Below, piece after piece: positions 45,053 through 53,260 of a DNA stretch of 64,000 nt; positions within the stretch are counted from its first letter, which is position 1; every line of letters begins with the position of its first letter. The DNA is from CAZGCA01 sp964524145 (lineage in GTDB: Bacteria; Hydrogenedentota; CAZGCA01), in the NCBI GenBank assembly GCA_964524145.1, contig CAZGCA010000012.1:21902-85901 (forward strand), read 5' to 3'. The notes under the pieces were generated by a model. The model made no database searches. It saw only the letters and a program-made list of their open reading frames with translations, and was not told where the DNA came from. A program made the translations under genes and the position numbers.

Positions 45053-46594
45053 TCATATATACCCCAAGCCGCGAAGCTGGCGTTTCATTTCCTCGATCTC
45101 CTCCTCGCTCTTGTATCCGATGGCCTCTTCCTCGACCGCGCGTTCTGCAGAGCAGACCCGGTCTAACACGCGATACAGGGTGTCCGTCACCTCGGCATAT
45201 TGGCCGGCCATGCCGGTGCAAAGCAGGTTCCTCTCCTCAAAAGGGTCATTCTGGATATCGAACAACATACAGCCAGGCAACACATCCAGATTGAACGGCC
45301 ATATGTCCCTGAAGGAGTTCGCAGGCTTGAGTTTGTCCAGCAATGATGATTCTCCCACCGGTACATCGCCTTGTATGATCAGCTTCGATTGCGGCGTTCT
45401 GATGCTTCGTTGGTAAAGCGACGCCTTGTGGTTGGGAACGAGCAATTCCCCTGCCTTCTCGCATCTGTCCACAAACTCGAGATGGTCGTCCCAGCTCCAG
45501 ACCCAGCTCTCGCTGTACACAGCTCGATCTTCTGCAGGTTCCCCCTCTATCAACGGCAAGAGGCTGCGACCGTCGAGAGACGTACATGCCGGGTCGCTTT
45601 CCGGGTCGATGCCGAGAATGTCCAGCACCGTCGGCATGATATCAGCCAGGCTTACCTGGTCGTCAATAATCTCGCCTTCCGGCAGTCCGCCCGGCGCGCT
45701 GAGGATCAGGGGTACCCTGATGACTTCTTCCGTCAGCGGTCCGCCATGGTTCACCGGTTCTATGCGCACCGGCGCGCCCTCCAGAATGCGTTGAGCGTCG
45801 CTTGGCGAATCGAGCCTGATAGCCTCACCGTGATCTGAGAAGAGCACCAGCAGCGCATCGTCGAGGATGCCCGTCTCCGCCAGGTTGCGCATGAACCATG
45901 CAAGCCGTCCCTGATCGAACTTTGTGATCCCGTGGATGTACTCGCGGAACAAGACGTCATAATGTCCCGCTGCCTGAACGCTATCCTTCACCAGCGGATA
46001 CTGGATATCGCTGTCGGCCCGTTCTGTGCCGTACAGTCGCCGGAGTTGCTCGACGCGCTCGCGGAAATCCGCGTTGTGGTGCTGACGGTAAGGGTACTCG
46101 CAGAACCCGTACCACTCGTGCAGGTCGAAGAAGTGGACAAAGAGATAGACGTGGTCGCGCCTGTGCTCTTTGAGCACGTCGAAAAGGGCGTGGTCCGCTC
46201 GAGAGAGACAGTGATCGACTCCTCTGTCCAGCCCCGCCAGGCTGAAGAAACTGGCGCCATCAGCAGACCTTATCGTCACAAACCCGTTTGACCGCAGCTT
46301 CTCCGCAAGCGGGATTGCGGTCCCGCTGAGCTTGCTGGTGAGGAACGCTCTCAATCCATGTCTCGGCGGATACAAACCGGTGAAGATCGAGGCATGGGAA
46401 CTGGTCGTATAGGGAGCTGTGCAGATCGCCTGGGAAAATCTCACCCCCTTGCCTGCGAGTTCGTCGAGAGTAGGGGTTCTTACCCTATGATCAAGCCGAT
46501 GCCTCTTCAGGTACTGTTGGTTGTCTTCGCAGCCCAAACAGTCAAACCGGAGGCAATCAAGACTTATCAGAACGACGTGTCGCGGGACGTTCAA
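45053..46594 (-). CDS. Alkaline-phosphatase-superfamily 'sulfatase' with Thr nucleophile
   Basis: This 513-aa cytoplasmic protein has the sulfatase fold: metal site LISLDCLRFD at the N-terminus and LFSDHGEAI in the core. The C/S-x-P-x-R motif of formylglycine sulfatases is replaced by T-T-S-S-H before ASIFTG (Thr63 at the Cys position, His67 at the Arg position), so it should not need formylglycine and may be a phosphatase, phosphodiesterase or phosphotransferase. No signal peptide is seen. The start is a TTG at 46594 with a strong GAGGAG 6 nt upstream, 10 nt after the SPASM gene. It is the last gene of a four-ORF unit. Confidence 0.86.
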   Translation of the reverse strand: MNVPRHVVLISLDCLRFDCLGCEDNQQYLKRHRLDHRVRTPTLDELAGKGVRFSQAICTAPYTTSSHASIFTGLYPPRHGLRAFLTSKLSGTAIPLAEKLRSNGFVTIRSADGASFFSLAGLDRGVDHCLSRADHALFDVLKEHRRDHVYLFVHFFDLHEWYGFCEYPYRQHHNADFRERVEQLRRLYGTERADSDIQYPLVKDSVQAAGHYDVLFREYIHGITKFDQGRLAWFMRNLAETGILDDALLVLFSDHGEAIRLDSPSDAQRILEGAPVRIEPVNHGGPLTEEVIRVPLILSAPGGLPEGEIIDDQVSLADIMPTVLDILGIDPESDPACTSLDGRSLLPLIEGEPAEDRAVYSESWVWSWDDHLEFVDRCEKAGELLVPNHKASLYQRSIRTPQSKLIIQGDVPVGESSLLDKLKPANSFRDIWPFNLDVLPGCMLFDIQNDPFEERNLLCTGMAGQYAEVTDTLYRVLDRVCSAERAVEEEAIGYKSEEEIEEMKRQLRGLGYI

Positions 46595-46604
46595 TTCTCG
46601 CTCC

Positions 46605-47738
46605 TCAACTGGTTTCGCCTCTCCGATCAAGCTGCAGGGATGCCGCAACGCTGTTCGCCAGCGCTCCGAGCTTCATGTTGAGTCTGACGTTATTGCGTGC
46701 ATCTTCATCCTCCGGCCCAAGCCCAACCGCCGCGATGAACCAACGATTCGACCGGGCACAGGCGAGGCGGATGCTGCGTACAGCCTTTCCCATCAGCACC
46801 TTCGATGCCTGAGTCGGGTCGGAGAACAGATGCCGCTCCCTGTGGCTGTACTTCGGGCAGTTGCAGCATAGTTCCGGCAGCGGATCCGAAAGCATCTGCT
46901 CGCGTACGTACATGGCGTTAGGGCTGTTCCACAAGCTGTGGGCGTCCTGATACTGCATGTTGCCGAAGGTATTAACATCGGGGTCGGACAGAAAACAGCA
47001 GGTCCCCGCTTCGCCATTCGGTCTTATCGTCAGCGCTCTCCATGGTCGGTCGCAAAGCACTTTCTGCGCCACATCGGGCGGCGCTGCCGAGTACAGTCCG
47101 TCGGGAAGGAGCGTGTTTGGCAGGAGCATCTGCAGTTCGGCAGGAAGATCAGTGGCGTGGAGATCCTCGCGGCAGAGTCCGAAGAGATCGGAAGGAATAT
47201 CTGAGCGCGCGACGTTCGAACCATCGGAAGACAGCCCGGCCAGTTTCACGCTCTCGTTGCCCAGCCCGAGAATCCGGAACGTGCAATTGGATAGCAACCC
47301 CGCATCCCTCTGCAGCTGCGCGAATCTCTCGACATAGCATCTCTCAGAACGTGCAACCGCGTCCTCGTTCTCAATCTGCTCGTCACGCAGGTCGAGGCAA
47401 AGGTTAACCTCCGCAAGAGGTTGGGTGCCACGAATACCGGCAAGGCCGTCGAGCAAACAGGCTTCCCCGAGCGTAATAGTCAGCGAAGTCTCGCTGCCCG
47501 GCTCCGGCAACAGCCCCAGCACCTCCTTTGCAGGCCAAGGTCTCCCGGAGATGACAACGTCCAGCCACTCGGCCCTCGTGATGAACTCCTCCAATTGCCC
47601 GGAAGCGACTCGCCAGCATCGCTCGCCGCCGCTGTCAATCTGCACTCTCACAACGGTTGGCGCCGTCTCAAGATATACGTAGTCGCCTCTGATCGCGTCG
47701 AATGCGGATTGCAGATTCTCGCCGGGCTCAGTCCCCAT
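46605..47738 (-). CDS. SPASM-domain protein lacking the radical SAM cysteine motif
   Basis: This 377-aa protein ends with a SPASM-like cluster: PNGEAGTCCF, G-N-x-Q then W near SLWNSPNAMYVREQM, and LPELCCNCPKY. The N-terminal 200 residues hold no C-x3-C-x2-C, so the usual SAM-binding [4Fe-4S] cluster is absent. It may be a degenerate radical SAM barrel or a separate domain. The start at 47738 (ATG) has GAGG 9 nt upstream; an earlier in-frame ATG pair lacks one. It overlaps the TPR gene by 11 nt. The set of TPR, SPASM and sulfatase-like proteins suggests modification of a small molecule or peptide, but the product is unknown. Confidence 0.7.
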   Translation of the reverse strand: MGTEPGENLQSAFDAIRGDYVYLETAPTVVRVQIDSGGERCWRVASGQLEEFITRAEWLDVVISGRPWPAKEVLGLLPEPGSETSLTITLGEACLLDGLAGIRGTQPLAEVNLCLDLRDEQIENEDAVARSERCYVERFAQLQRDAGLLSNCTFRILGLGNESVKLAGLSSDGSNVARSDIPSDLFGLCREDLHATDLPAELQMLLPNTLLPDGLYSAAPPDVAQKVLCDRPWRALTIRPNGEAGTCCFLSDPDVNTFGNMQYQDAHSLWNSPNAMYVREQMLSDPLPELCCNCPKYSHRERHLFSDPTQASKVLMGKAVRSIRLACARSNRWFIAAVGLGPEDEDARNNVRLNMKLGALANSVAASLQLDRRGETS

Positions 47739-48384
47739 TGGCAATATCCTCATCATTGTGTGGCGAGGTGGCCGGTATCATTGCGCAGACGGTGTCTACC
47801 GTGCCGGCCAACACGTCTCTCTCATGCAAGCTCGGACCGTACCGTGCTGCTCTTTCCAGATACCATTTCGCCTTCTGGAGGTGTCTGTAGCGTACCAGCG
47901 AACCGAGCAAGCCGTACGTTTGCACCGTGCGCACCCCCCGCTCCACGGCACTTCGAAGCGATCGCTCGGCCCTCTCCAGGTCCCCCGTCGCCAGAGATTC
48001 TTGCGCGCGCAGAATGGCAACGTGTGCGAGTTTGACCTTGATACCGTTTCTGCCGGGTTGTCGCTCCAGTATTCTGGTGAAGAGCAGTTCAGCTTGGTCG
48101 AGTCTACCCGCACCCAGCAGACATTCGGCAAAACAGTCAAGCGCATCCATGTTGTCCGGATCGGATTCGGCAACCATCTTAAGGTGCCGCATCGCGGTTG
48201 CGAAGTTCCCAAGCTTCCGGTGGACGAGACCCAGGTTGTAATGTGCCGTCGGGTTCCCTGGACTGAGTTCCACTGCCTCCTCGAACAGCTTGACTGCCGT
48301 CGATGCATCGCCTTGCGCCAAGCAGTTCCCCCCCTCCGAGATCAATGTCTCCGCTCTTGTCGCGTTCTGCTGCTCGTCGGTCAT
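47728..48384 (-). CDS. Tetratricopeptide repeat protein
   Basis: This 218-aa protein has at least four TPR-like helical pairs (AHYNLGLVHRKLGNFATAMRH; DALDCFAECLLGAGRLDQAE; LATGDLERAERSLRSAVERG). It has no signal peptide, so it is probably a cytoplasmic scaffold. The ATG at 48384 shares ATGA with the stop of the small Tat-remnant ORF, which supports this start. The C-terminal tail overlaps the SPASM gene. Confidence 0.85.
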   Translation of the reverse strand: MTDEQQNATRAETLISEGGNCLAQGDASTAVKLFEEAVELSPGNPTAHYNLGLVHRKLGNFATAMRHLKMVAESDPDNMDALDCFAECLLGAGRLDQAELLFTRILERQPGRNGIKVKLAHVAILRAQESLATGDLERAERSLRSAVERGVRTVQTYGLLGSLVRYRHLQKAKWYLERAARYGPSLHERDVLAGTVDTVCAMIPATSPHNDEDIANGD

Positions 48385-48542
48385 ATGATGCAATCTCCCG
48401 CAACGAGCGCTGCTGAACGTGCGCCGATGTTGTGGCTAGACACGCCATGGGCTCTCACGATCTTGCGCTCTTTGGCTTCAGCCAAAGCAGCAGCAAACGC
48501 ACCGGAACTGCGCATAAAATCCCGCCGGCTCATATCTGACAT
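48381..48542 (-). pseudogene. Remnant of a Tat-secreted aldo/keto reductase (53 aa)
   Basis: The ATG at 48542 has AAGGAGG 5 nt upstream. The product begins with a Tat signal (SRRDFMRSSGAFAAAL), as in many 'twin-arginine' dehydrogenases, then jumps into KERKIVRAHGVSSHNIGA, which resembles the internal IRAHGVSxH segment of aldo/keto reductases, and soon stops. A large internal deletion is the simplest account; the typical NADP-binding and catalytic regions are missing. The stop overlaps the TPR ATG (ATGA), so this stub still provides the translation start for the operon. No activity is expected. Confidence 0.6.
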
Positions 48543-48620
48543 GGTATCCTCCTTGCCCATGATATCCGGACAACTCCTTGCAACCAGCCAGGACGTCTTC
48601 AGTTTCAGCTGTCGTCTACA

Positions 48621-48649
48621 ATGGTACTCCGAAAACTCCAACACGTCAA
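48621..48649 (-). promoter_or_regulatory. Candidate sigma-70 promoter for the TPR/SPASM/sulfatase unit
   Basis: On the minus strand TTGACG and TACCAT are 17 bp apart, about 80 nt upstream of the stub ORF at 48542. The -35 is good and the -10 moderate. Confidence 0.45.
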
Positions 48650-48855
48650 CGCAGGCATCGCTATACTTCTCACAACACTGTGGCCCTGCTCGTGGTTGTC
48701 CTCGTAATCGAGAATCGACCGCTCACACAACAGACAGGCATCTCTCTAGGGGGATAGGCCAGTGCTCCCTAAAAAGGACTTGACATTTGAGCTAAAGTGT
48801 TGGCCGCTGGACTACTAGCTCGCTTCTCGTCACGACCGCCAGTGAGAAAAGCGTG

Positions 48856-49782
48856 TTAACGTTGCAGCTTGGCAACGTTGGCAGCTACGGTTTTCGCCGA
48901 CTTCTGAAGAGCGGCCATCTCTTCTTCGTTCAGCACGTACTCGATCACCTTCTCAACGCCCGCTCGGCCCAACTGGGCAGGAGCGCCGAAAAAGATGTCG
49001 CTCAGCCCATACTCGCCCTGCATGTAGACTGCAGCGGAGACGATCAGATGCTTGTCTTTCAGAATGGCCTCAACCATCTGAGCCACACCGGCGCCCGGGG
49101 CGTAGAAGGCGCTGCCCTTTTTGAGCAGGCTGACGATTTCGCCGCCGCCTTTGCGCGTGCGTTCAACGATGGCTTCAAGACGCTCCGGCGGCAAGATCTC
49201 GTTCAGCGGTACGCCGGCCACGTTCGAGTGGCGTGTGAGAGGCACCATCGCATCGCCATGCCCACCCAGCACGTAGCAATGAACGTTCTCGACGCTCACT
49301 CCCAACTCCATCGCCACGAAAGCGCGCATGCGGGCCGAGTCCAAGATGCCGGCCTGCCCCATGACACGTTGAGGAGGAAGGCCGGTAACCTTCCAGGTGA
49401 GGTAGGTCATCTCGTCCAGAGGGTTAGTCAGAATCACGTAGATGGCATCCGGGGATCGTCTGATGGTCTCCTCCGCCACGTTGCCCACGATCTCGGCGTT
49501 GGCAGCCAACAGATCGTCCCGGCTCATGCCAGGTTTGCGCGGCAACCCTGCGGTGATCACCACAACATCAGACCCCGCGGTCGCTTCATAATCGCTGCCG
49601 CCGATGATGGTGACATCTTTGCCAATCACCGGCATGGATTCCTGCAAATCGAGAGCCTTGCCCTGGGCCATGCCTTCTACAACATCCACCAGCACAATGT
49701 CGGCCAGTTCGCGTTCGGCCAGCCAGTGGGCCGTCGTCGAACCGGTCATGCCGGCACCAATAATCGAGACCTTTGTTGTCAT
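48856..49782 (-). CDS. mdh: Malate dehydrogenase (LDH-like type)
   Basis: This 308-aa NAD-dependent enzyme of the TCA cycle is of the LDH-like, archaeal/Chloroflexus type. It has the Rossmann loop GAGMTGSTTAHWLA, and Arg82 and Arg88 in LPRKPGMSR; Arg at the specificity position marks malate rather than lactate. Arg151 and the catalytic His175 (VLGGHGDAMVP) are in place. The start at 49782 has GAGGAG close upstream (3-4 nt), and a promoter with TATAAT lies at 49882-49911. It stands alone. Confidence 0.95.
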   Translation of the reverse strand: MTTKVSIIGAGMTGSTTAHWLAERELADIVLVDVVEGMAQGKALDLQESMPVIGKDVTIIGGSDYEATAGSDVVVITAGLPRKPGMSRDDLLAANAEIVGNVAEETIRRSPDAIYVILTNPLDEMTYLTWKVTGLPPQRVMGQAGILDSARMRAFVAMELGVSVENVHCYVLGGHGDAMVPLTRHSNVAGVPLNEILPPERLEAIVERTRKGGGEIVSLLKKGSAFYAPGAGVAQMVEAILKDKHLIVSAAVYMQGEYGLSDIFFGAPAQLGRAGVEKVIEYVLNEEEMAALQKSAKTVAANVAKLQR

Positions 49783-50091
49783 CGGCTCCTCGCAGAGTTG
49801 ATACCACGCACCAATGCCGTTATCCACACACCGGCAAACCCACTGCCCTTTCTAGGTAGTTGGGATCTGCCCGTTGGCTCGATTATAACAGATTCAGGGC
49901 AGGACTGTAAGAGCGAGCACGGGAGGATCGCGCTGCGAGCAGAGCATTCGGGACTTTCGAGATTGCCGCGTTCCCTGTCCCCATCAACCTGTCCGACCTC
50001 GTGCTGCTGGCAGGCGGCATCTACTAGTGCTACTTCCGCAACCGTCTGAGCAGACTGCGGACACGCGGTCACGTCTGCCGATCTCGTGCGT
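49783..50091. other. Intergenic region upstream of mdh
   Basis: These 309 bp carry the mdh promoter (49882-49911) and the 3' flank of the prepilin gene. A hairpin, CCGCA-x3-GTCTG-AG-CAGAC-TGCGG, lies near 50037-50061 but lacks a T-run. I see no gene. Confidence 0.55.
49882..49911 (-). promoter_or_regulatory. Sigma-70-type promoter for mdh
   Basis: On the minus strand CTTACA and a perfect TATAAT are 18 bp apart, about 100 nt upstream of the mdh ATG. Confidence 0.55.
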
Positions 50092-51039
50092 CTACGGTGT
50101 TTGCCAGTATGCGGCGGCGTGGGCAAAGGCCGCGTTGACGGGGAACTTGGTGCTCGGATATTTTACGAACTCGACGTGGCCGTCCAGGTAAAGGACGTTC
50201 GATCCGCCGGGTATATGGTTGAACTCGGCGCTCGTCGGGCTGCCGTCTGGCTGGGTGGTAGCGGCTGCGATATCCCACATGATCGCCAACTCGCTCTGCG
50301 CCATAGCGCTCGCCGCCGGATTGTTGATGTCCGTTATGAGGAACCTCTCGATACCCTCCCGCAGACGATAAATGGTGTCTCCGCCGGCGTTGCCACTCGT
50401 ACCCCCGACGACTATGTCCTGGTCGGCAGCCTGATAACACGGCCGGTGCCGATTTGCTGGCGGCATGACGCACGTCAGAGTCCAGAAGTAAGCAAAGAGC
50501 ATCATTGGCTGCTGCGGAGTATCAACTCCGGAAATGGGAATCATGGGATCGTTATTGTCGCCTCTATCTATGACCCAGCCGAGATACTGGTACGACTGGT
50601 CGCCGTTCGAATAGTAGCCGCTGTAATCCCGGCCTTCCCACATGCAGGTTCCACCGTCGCGATTCCTGATGATACGGAGTCCAAGCGGGTCCGGGTCGGA
50701 TGGACAGATCATCACACTTAGATCGCTGAGGTAGTCCGGGTAGATGGCGTAGGCGTCCGGGGCGAAATCCCCGTCATTCGGTGCACCGTCGCACGCCAGC
50801 GGGAAAACATCGTCGATCGGAAACGGTTCGCCCAGGTGACACCGTGGCAGTCGCCCGTCCCACTCGTTAGCGTACATCTTGAAGACTATGCCCATCTGTT
50901 TCAGGTTGTTCGCACATGAGGCACGCCGCGCAGCCTCCCGCGCACGCGCCAGCGCCGGCAACAGGATAGCGGCCAGGATCCCGATGATCGCTATCACCAC
51001 AAGAAGCTCGATTAACGTAAAACCCTTCCTGGTACACAC
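50092..51039 (-). CDS. Type IV prepilin-like/type II pseudopilin protein, PVC style
   Basis: This 315-aa protein begins with the class III signal RKGFTLIELLVVIAIIGILA (prepilin cleavage after Gly, with Glu at +5), then LLPALARAREAARRASC and NNLKQMGIVFKMYANEW. The C-terminal region contains an H-x-P-G-G-S-N-V-L-Y-L-D-G-H motif of the DUF1559/'H-x9-DG' type abundant in Planctomycetes, Lentisphaerae and Hydrogenedentota. The GTG at 51039 has AGGAGG 7 nt upstream; earlier in-frame starts would bury the signal. It is presumably processed by a prepilin peptidase and placed in the envelope. No secretion or pilus genes are nearby, so its machine is elsewhere. Confidence 0.9.
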   Translation of the reverse strand: MCTRKGFTLIELLVVIAIIGILAAILLPALARAREAARRASCANNLKQMGIVFKMYANEWDGRLPRCHLGEPFPIDDVFPLACDGAPNDGDFAPDAYAIYPDYLSDLSVMICPSDPDPLGLRIIRNRDGGTCMWEGRDYSGYYSNGDQSYQYLGWVIDRGDNNDPMIPISGVDTPQQPMMLFAYFWTLTCVMPPANRHRPCYQAADQDIVVGGTSGNAGGDTIYRLREGIERFLITDINNPAASAMAQSELAIMWDIAAATTQPDGSPTSAEFNHIPGGSNVLYLDGHVEFVKYPSTKFPVNAAFAHAAAYWQTP

Positions 51040-51104
51040 AACATTTCCTCCTTTTGAAGACGGACATACGCCGTTAGGCTCCGTCCACAGCCACGTTTGC
51101 CATG

Positions 51105-51113
51105 ATTGTACCA
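51105..51113 (-). promoter_or_regulatory. Extended -10 promoter for the prepilin gene
   Basis: On the minus strand TGGTACAAT (extended -10 form) lies directly after the omega-gene terminator, about 65 nt before the prepilin GTG. No clear -35 is present, as is common for extended -10 promoters. Confidence 0.45.
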
Positions 51114-51120
51114 CATAACC

Positions 51121-51159
51121 AAAAAAAAACGAGGCCCCTGCACCTGAAGGGGCCTCGTT
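51121..51159 (-). terminator. Intrinsic terminator after rpoZ
   Basis: A perfect 12-bp stem (AACGAGGCCCCT, 51128-51139, with its complement at 51148-51159) encloses an 8-nt loop and is followed on the minus strand by nine T. It lies about 33 bp past the rpoZ stop. This is the clearest intrinsic terminator in the window. Confidence 0.93.
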
Positions 51160-51191
51160 CTGAGGATAGTCGGGCAATCCCGTAGGCTACA

Positions 51192-51419
51192 CTACGCAGC
51201 TACAAGCTCGTCCTCATCCTCTGCGTGGATCTTTCCAGCCAACAACTCCTCGAGCGCTATCCGGTAGAGATCATCCGAATCGACCGGTACGAGCGGCGGT
51301 GCCCCGCGTGCGAGTTGGCTGTATCGTCGCGCTACCATGATACACAGAAGAAACGGATTCTTTATTTTCTCCTCCGCTTCCCTGTAGAGTTCTTTGTACT
51401 CTTTCGTGTTCATCTTCAT
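51192..51419 (-). CDS. rpoZ: DNA-directed RNA polymerase omega subunit-like protein
   Basis: This 75-aa protein has the omega core KNPFLLCIMVARRYSQLARG followed by an IALEEL segment. The omega subunit binds the beta' C-terminus and assists polymerase assembly. The ATG at 51419 has GGAGG 8 nt upstream; the frame is open further but without signal. It lies 47 nt after htpX, in the same direction, and ends at a strong terminator. With a RelA/SpoT gene in the same window, ppGpp regulation through omega is possible but the binding N-terminus MAR motif is not evident. Confidence 0.8.
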   Translation of the reverse strand: MKMNTKEYKELYREAEEKIKNPFLLCIMVARRYSQLARGAPPLVPVDSDDLYRIALEELLAGKIHAEDEDELVAA

Positions 51420-51466
51420 TGCGAACACCTCCTCCGCAATGTTTCTGCCTGTACGTTGACGCCGGT

Positions 51467-52309
51467 TCACGGAACGCTGACTTCTCGCAACCGCCGTATG
51501 CGCTCCTTTATCGGCGGGTGCGTGCTGAACAAGGACATCAAGCCTCCGCCTCGCAACGGATTTACTATGAAGAGCGACGCCGTCGCAGGGCTCGCCTCGA
51601 GCCGTTGGTGCCGTGCGCCCCGATCGAGCTTCGCAAGCGCTCGCGCCAACCCGTCGGGTGACCCGGCGAGCATCGCGCCACGTCTGTCAGCAGCATACTC
51701 TCGCGACCTCGATATGGCCATCTGAATGATGAGCGCCGCTAATGGGGCCACTATCGCCATCACAAGCAGTTCCAACCCGCCGCCCCGGCTTCGGGACCGA
51801 CCCATCCCGCCGAGTAGCAACCCCCAGCGTGCGACGCTTGCCATCATGGTTATCGCGCCGGCAACCGTTGCCGCTACGGTGCACGTGAGTATATCCCTGT
51901 GCTTGACGTGGGCCATCTCGTGAGCCAGCACACCGCGCAACTCGTCTCGGTTCAACGTGTTAAGTATACCTTCCGTCACGGCAACTGCGGCGTGCTTCGG
52001 GTTCCGGCCGGTCGCGAACGCGTTGGGCGATTGTGTCGGTATCAGGTAAACGCGCGGTTTCGGTAGCCCCGCGTTCCCGGCAAGCTCGGAGACTATCGCA
52101 TGGATCTCGGGGGCTTCGGGTGCCGAAACCTCCCGGGCCCTGTACATCGCCAGCACTATCTTGTCGCTAAACCAGTAGCTGAAGAAGTTGAATGCCAGCG
52201 CTATGAAGAAAAAAAGTATTGCACCGTTAGGCCCCCATATAATGTTCCCTATGACGACCAGCAAGGCCGTCAACGCAGCCAGCAGCACCGTTGTCTTTAT
52301 CATGTTCAT
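51467..52309 (-). CDS. htpX: HtpX-type M48 membrane protease
   Basis: This 280-aa protein matches standard HtpX length and layout: transmembrane helices near 5-23 and 29-47, the zinc motif AHEMAHVKHRD (130-134), two further hydrophobic segments at 140-160 and 180-196, and the distal ligand in SREYAADRRGA. It degrades damaged inner-membrane proteins. GGAG lies 6 nt before the ATG. It sits between hsp20 and rpoZ, so it may share heat or envelope-stress control. It is distinct from the zinc-ribbon M48 protein at 43501. Confidence 0.94.
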   Translation of the reverse strand: MNMIKTTVLLAALTALLVVIGNIIWGPNGAILFFFIALAFNFFSYWFSDKIVLAMYRAREVSAPEAPEIHAIVSELAGNAGLPKPRVYLIPTQSPNAFATGRNPKHAAVAVTEGILNTLNRDELRGVLAHEMAHVKHRDILTCTVAATVAGAITMMASVARWGLLLGGMGRSRSRGGGLELLVMAIVAPLAALIIQMAISRSREYAADRRGAMLAGSPDGLARALAKLDRGARHQRLEASPATASLFIVNPLRGGGLMSLFSTHPPIKERIRRLREVSVP

Positions 52310-52419
52310 TGCTCTCTCCTTCGCGTTGCCCGGCGTCCTTTGCCATATGGTATAACGACGCTCATCACAAATCGTTTACACAACAATGCATTCATCCGTA
52401 TTCTCGATTTCAAAGGGCA

Positions 52420-52450
52420 CACGGAAGGGTCTCCCCGTGACCCTTCCGTG
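52420..52450 (-). terminator. Hairpin after hsp20
   Basis: A perfect 11-bp stem (CACGGAAGGGT at 52420-52430, complement at 52440-52450) with a 9-nt loop lies about 60 bp past the hsp20 stop. The T-run after it on the minus strand is poor, so termination may be partial or factor-aided. Confidence 0.5.
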
Positions 52451-52510
52451 CTTTATGCTGCCCTGGGTCAAGTTGCTGCGAGGGGGAGGAACTCGGTCAG
52501 CAACTTAACG

Positions 52511-52987
52511 TCATTTCACCTCGACGGTGATCTGTTTGGGCTTGGCTTCCTCTTTCTTGGGTACCTCAACGTGAAGCACGCCGTCCTTGTACTTCGCCGT
52601 GATTTTCGCAGTGTCAACCGTTGTCGGCAGGCGGAAACTTCTCTCAAACGTGCCGTGTACCCGCTCCACACGGTAGTAGTCTTCCTCATCCACTTCCTTC
52701 TCGTGCTTCTTCTCGCCTTTGATGGTCAACACCCCATCCTCGACGCCGATCTCGATCTCTTCCTTCTTCAGACCGGGCAGTTCGGCATCGACTACAACCT
52801 TGTTGTCGTCGTGGTGAATATCTACCGCAGGTCTCCAGCCACGCTCGAGAAGCCCAGCGCCGTCGCCGAATACGTCGGTATCGCGGAACCGAGTATCGAA
52901 CAACCGATTCATCTCACCCTGAATCTCAGCGAGGGCTCCGAAGGGGGTCCACCACGACCTTCTGGGTCTCCATCTCGTGATAGCCAT
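52511..52987 (-). CDS. Hsp20/alpha-crystallin small heat-shock protein
   Basis: This 158-aa chaperone has the alpha-crystallin domain at about 48-145: WRPAVDIHHDDNKVVVDAEL, LPGLKKEEIEI, GERKHE-like GEKKHEKEV, FERSFRLPTTVD, and the closing YKDGVLHVEVPK. It ends with a short IxV tail (ITVEV), the oligomer-locking motif. The ATG at 52987 has AAGGAGG 8 nt upstream; an ATG two codons earlier is too near the ribosome site. It has its own unit with a hairpin downstream. Confidence 0.95.
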   Translation of the reverse strand: MAITRWRPRRSWWTPFGALAEIQGEMNRLFDTRFRDTDVFGDGAGLLERGWRPAVDIHHDDNKVVVDAELPGLKKEEIEIGVEDGVLTIKGEKKHEKEVDEEDYYRVERVHGTFERSFRLPTTVDTAKITAKYKDGVLHVEVPKKEEAKPKQITVEVK

Positions 52988-53260
52988 TTTCATATCCTCC
53001 TTTTGGTCTGCCTTGTCCATGTTCGGCTCAAGGCCTCTTTCACAACATATGCTCTCGCTTCATGTCCTGTTTACCACTCACGCCCTTTACATTGCATGCG
53101 CAATGCCAAGAAAGCACCAAACATGTTGGCCGCCTTAAGTTGCTGCCCAGCAGCAGGTTGCATCTTGCCCGAAATCCGGTCTCAGCCATCCTCCTCCCGT
53201 GACTGTCTCAATATGAAACGCAACTGTACCAGTTCGAAATCGTTGGGGGGCTCTCTGGGG

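Noticed and set aside
44034..45416. 460-codon plus-strand frame overlapping the M48 protease and sulfatase-fold gene
   Set aside because: It crosses a + gene in another frame and a - gene in antisense. The product is Arg-rich and low in structure, and matches no family.
50037..50061. Hairpin downstream of the prepilin gene as a terminator
   Set aside because: The stem is broken by an internal loop and there is no T-run on either strand, so it is not called as a terminator.
53090..53105. Inverted repeat CATTGC-ATGC-GCAATG upstream of hsp20
   Set aside because: Only a 6-bp stem. It is not a CIRCE element or a known heat-shock operator, and no promoter hexamers at proper spacing were found around it.
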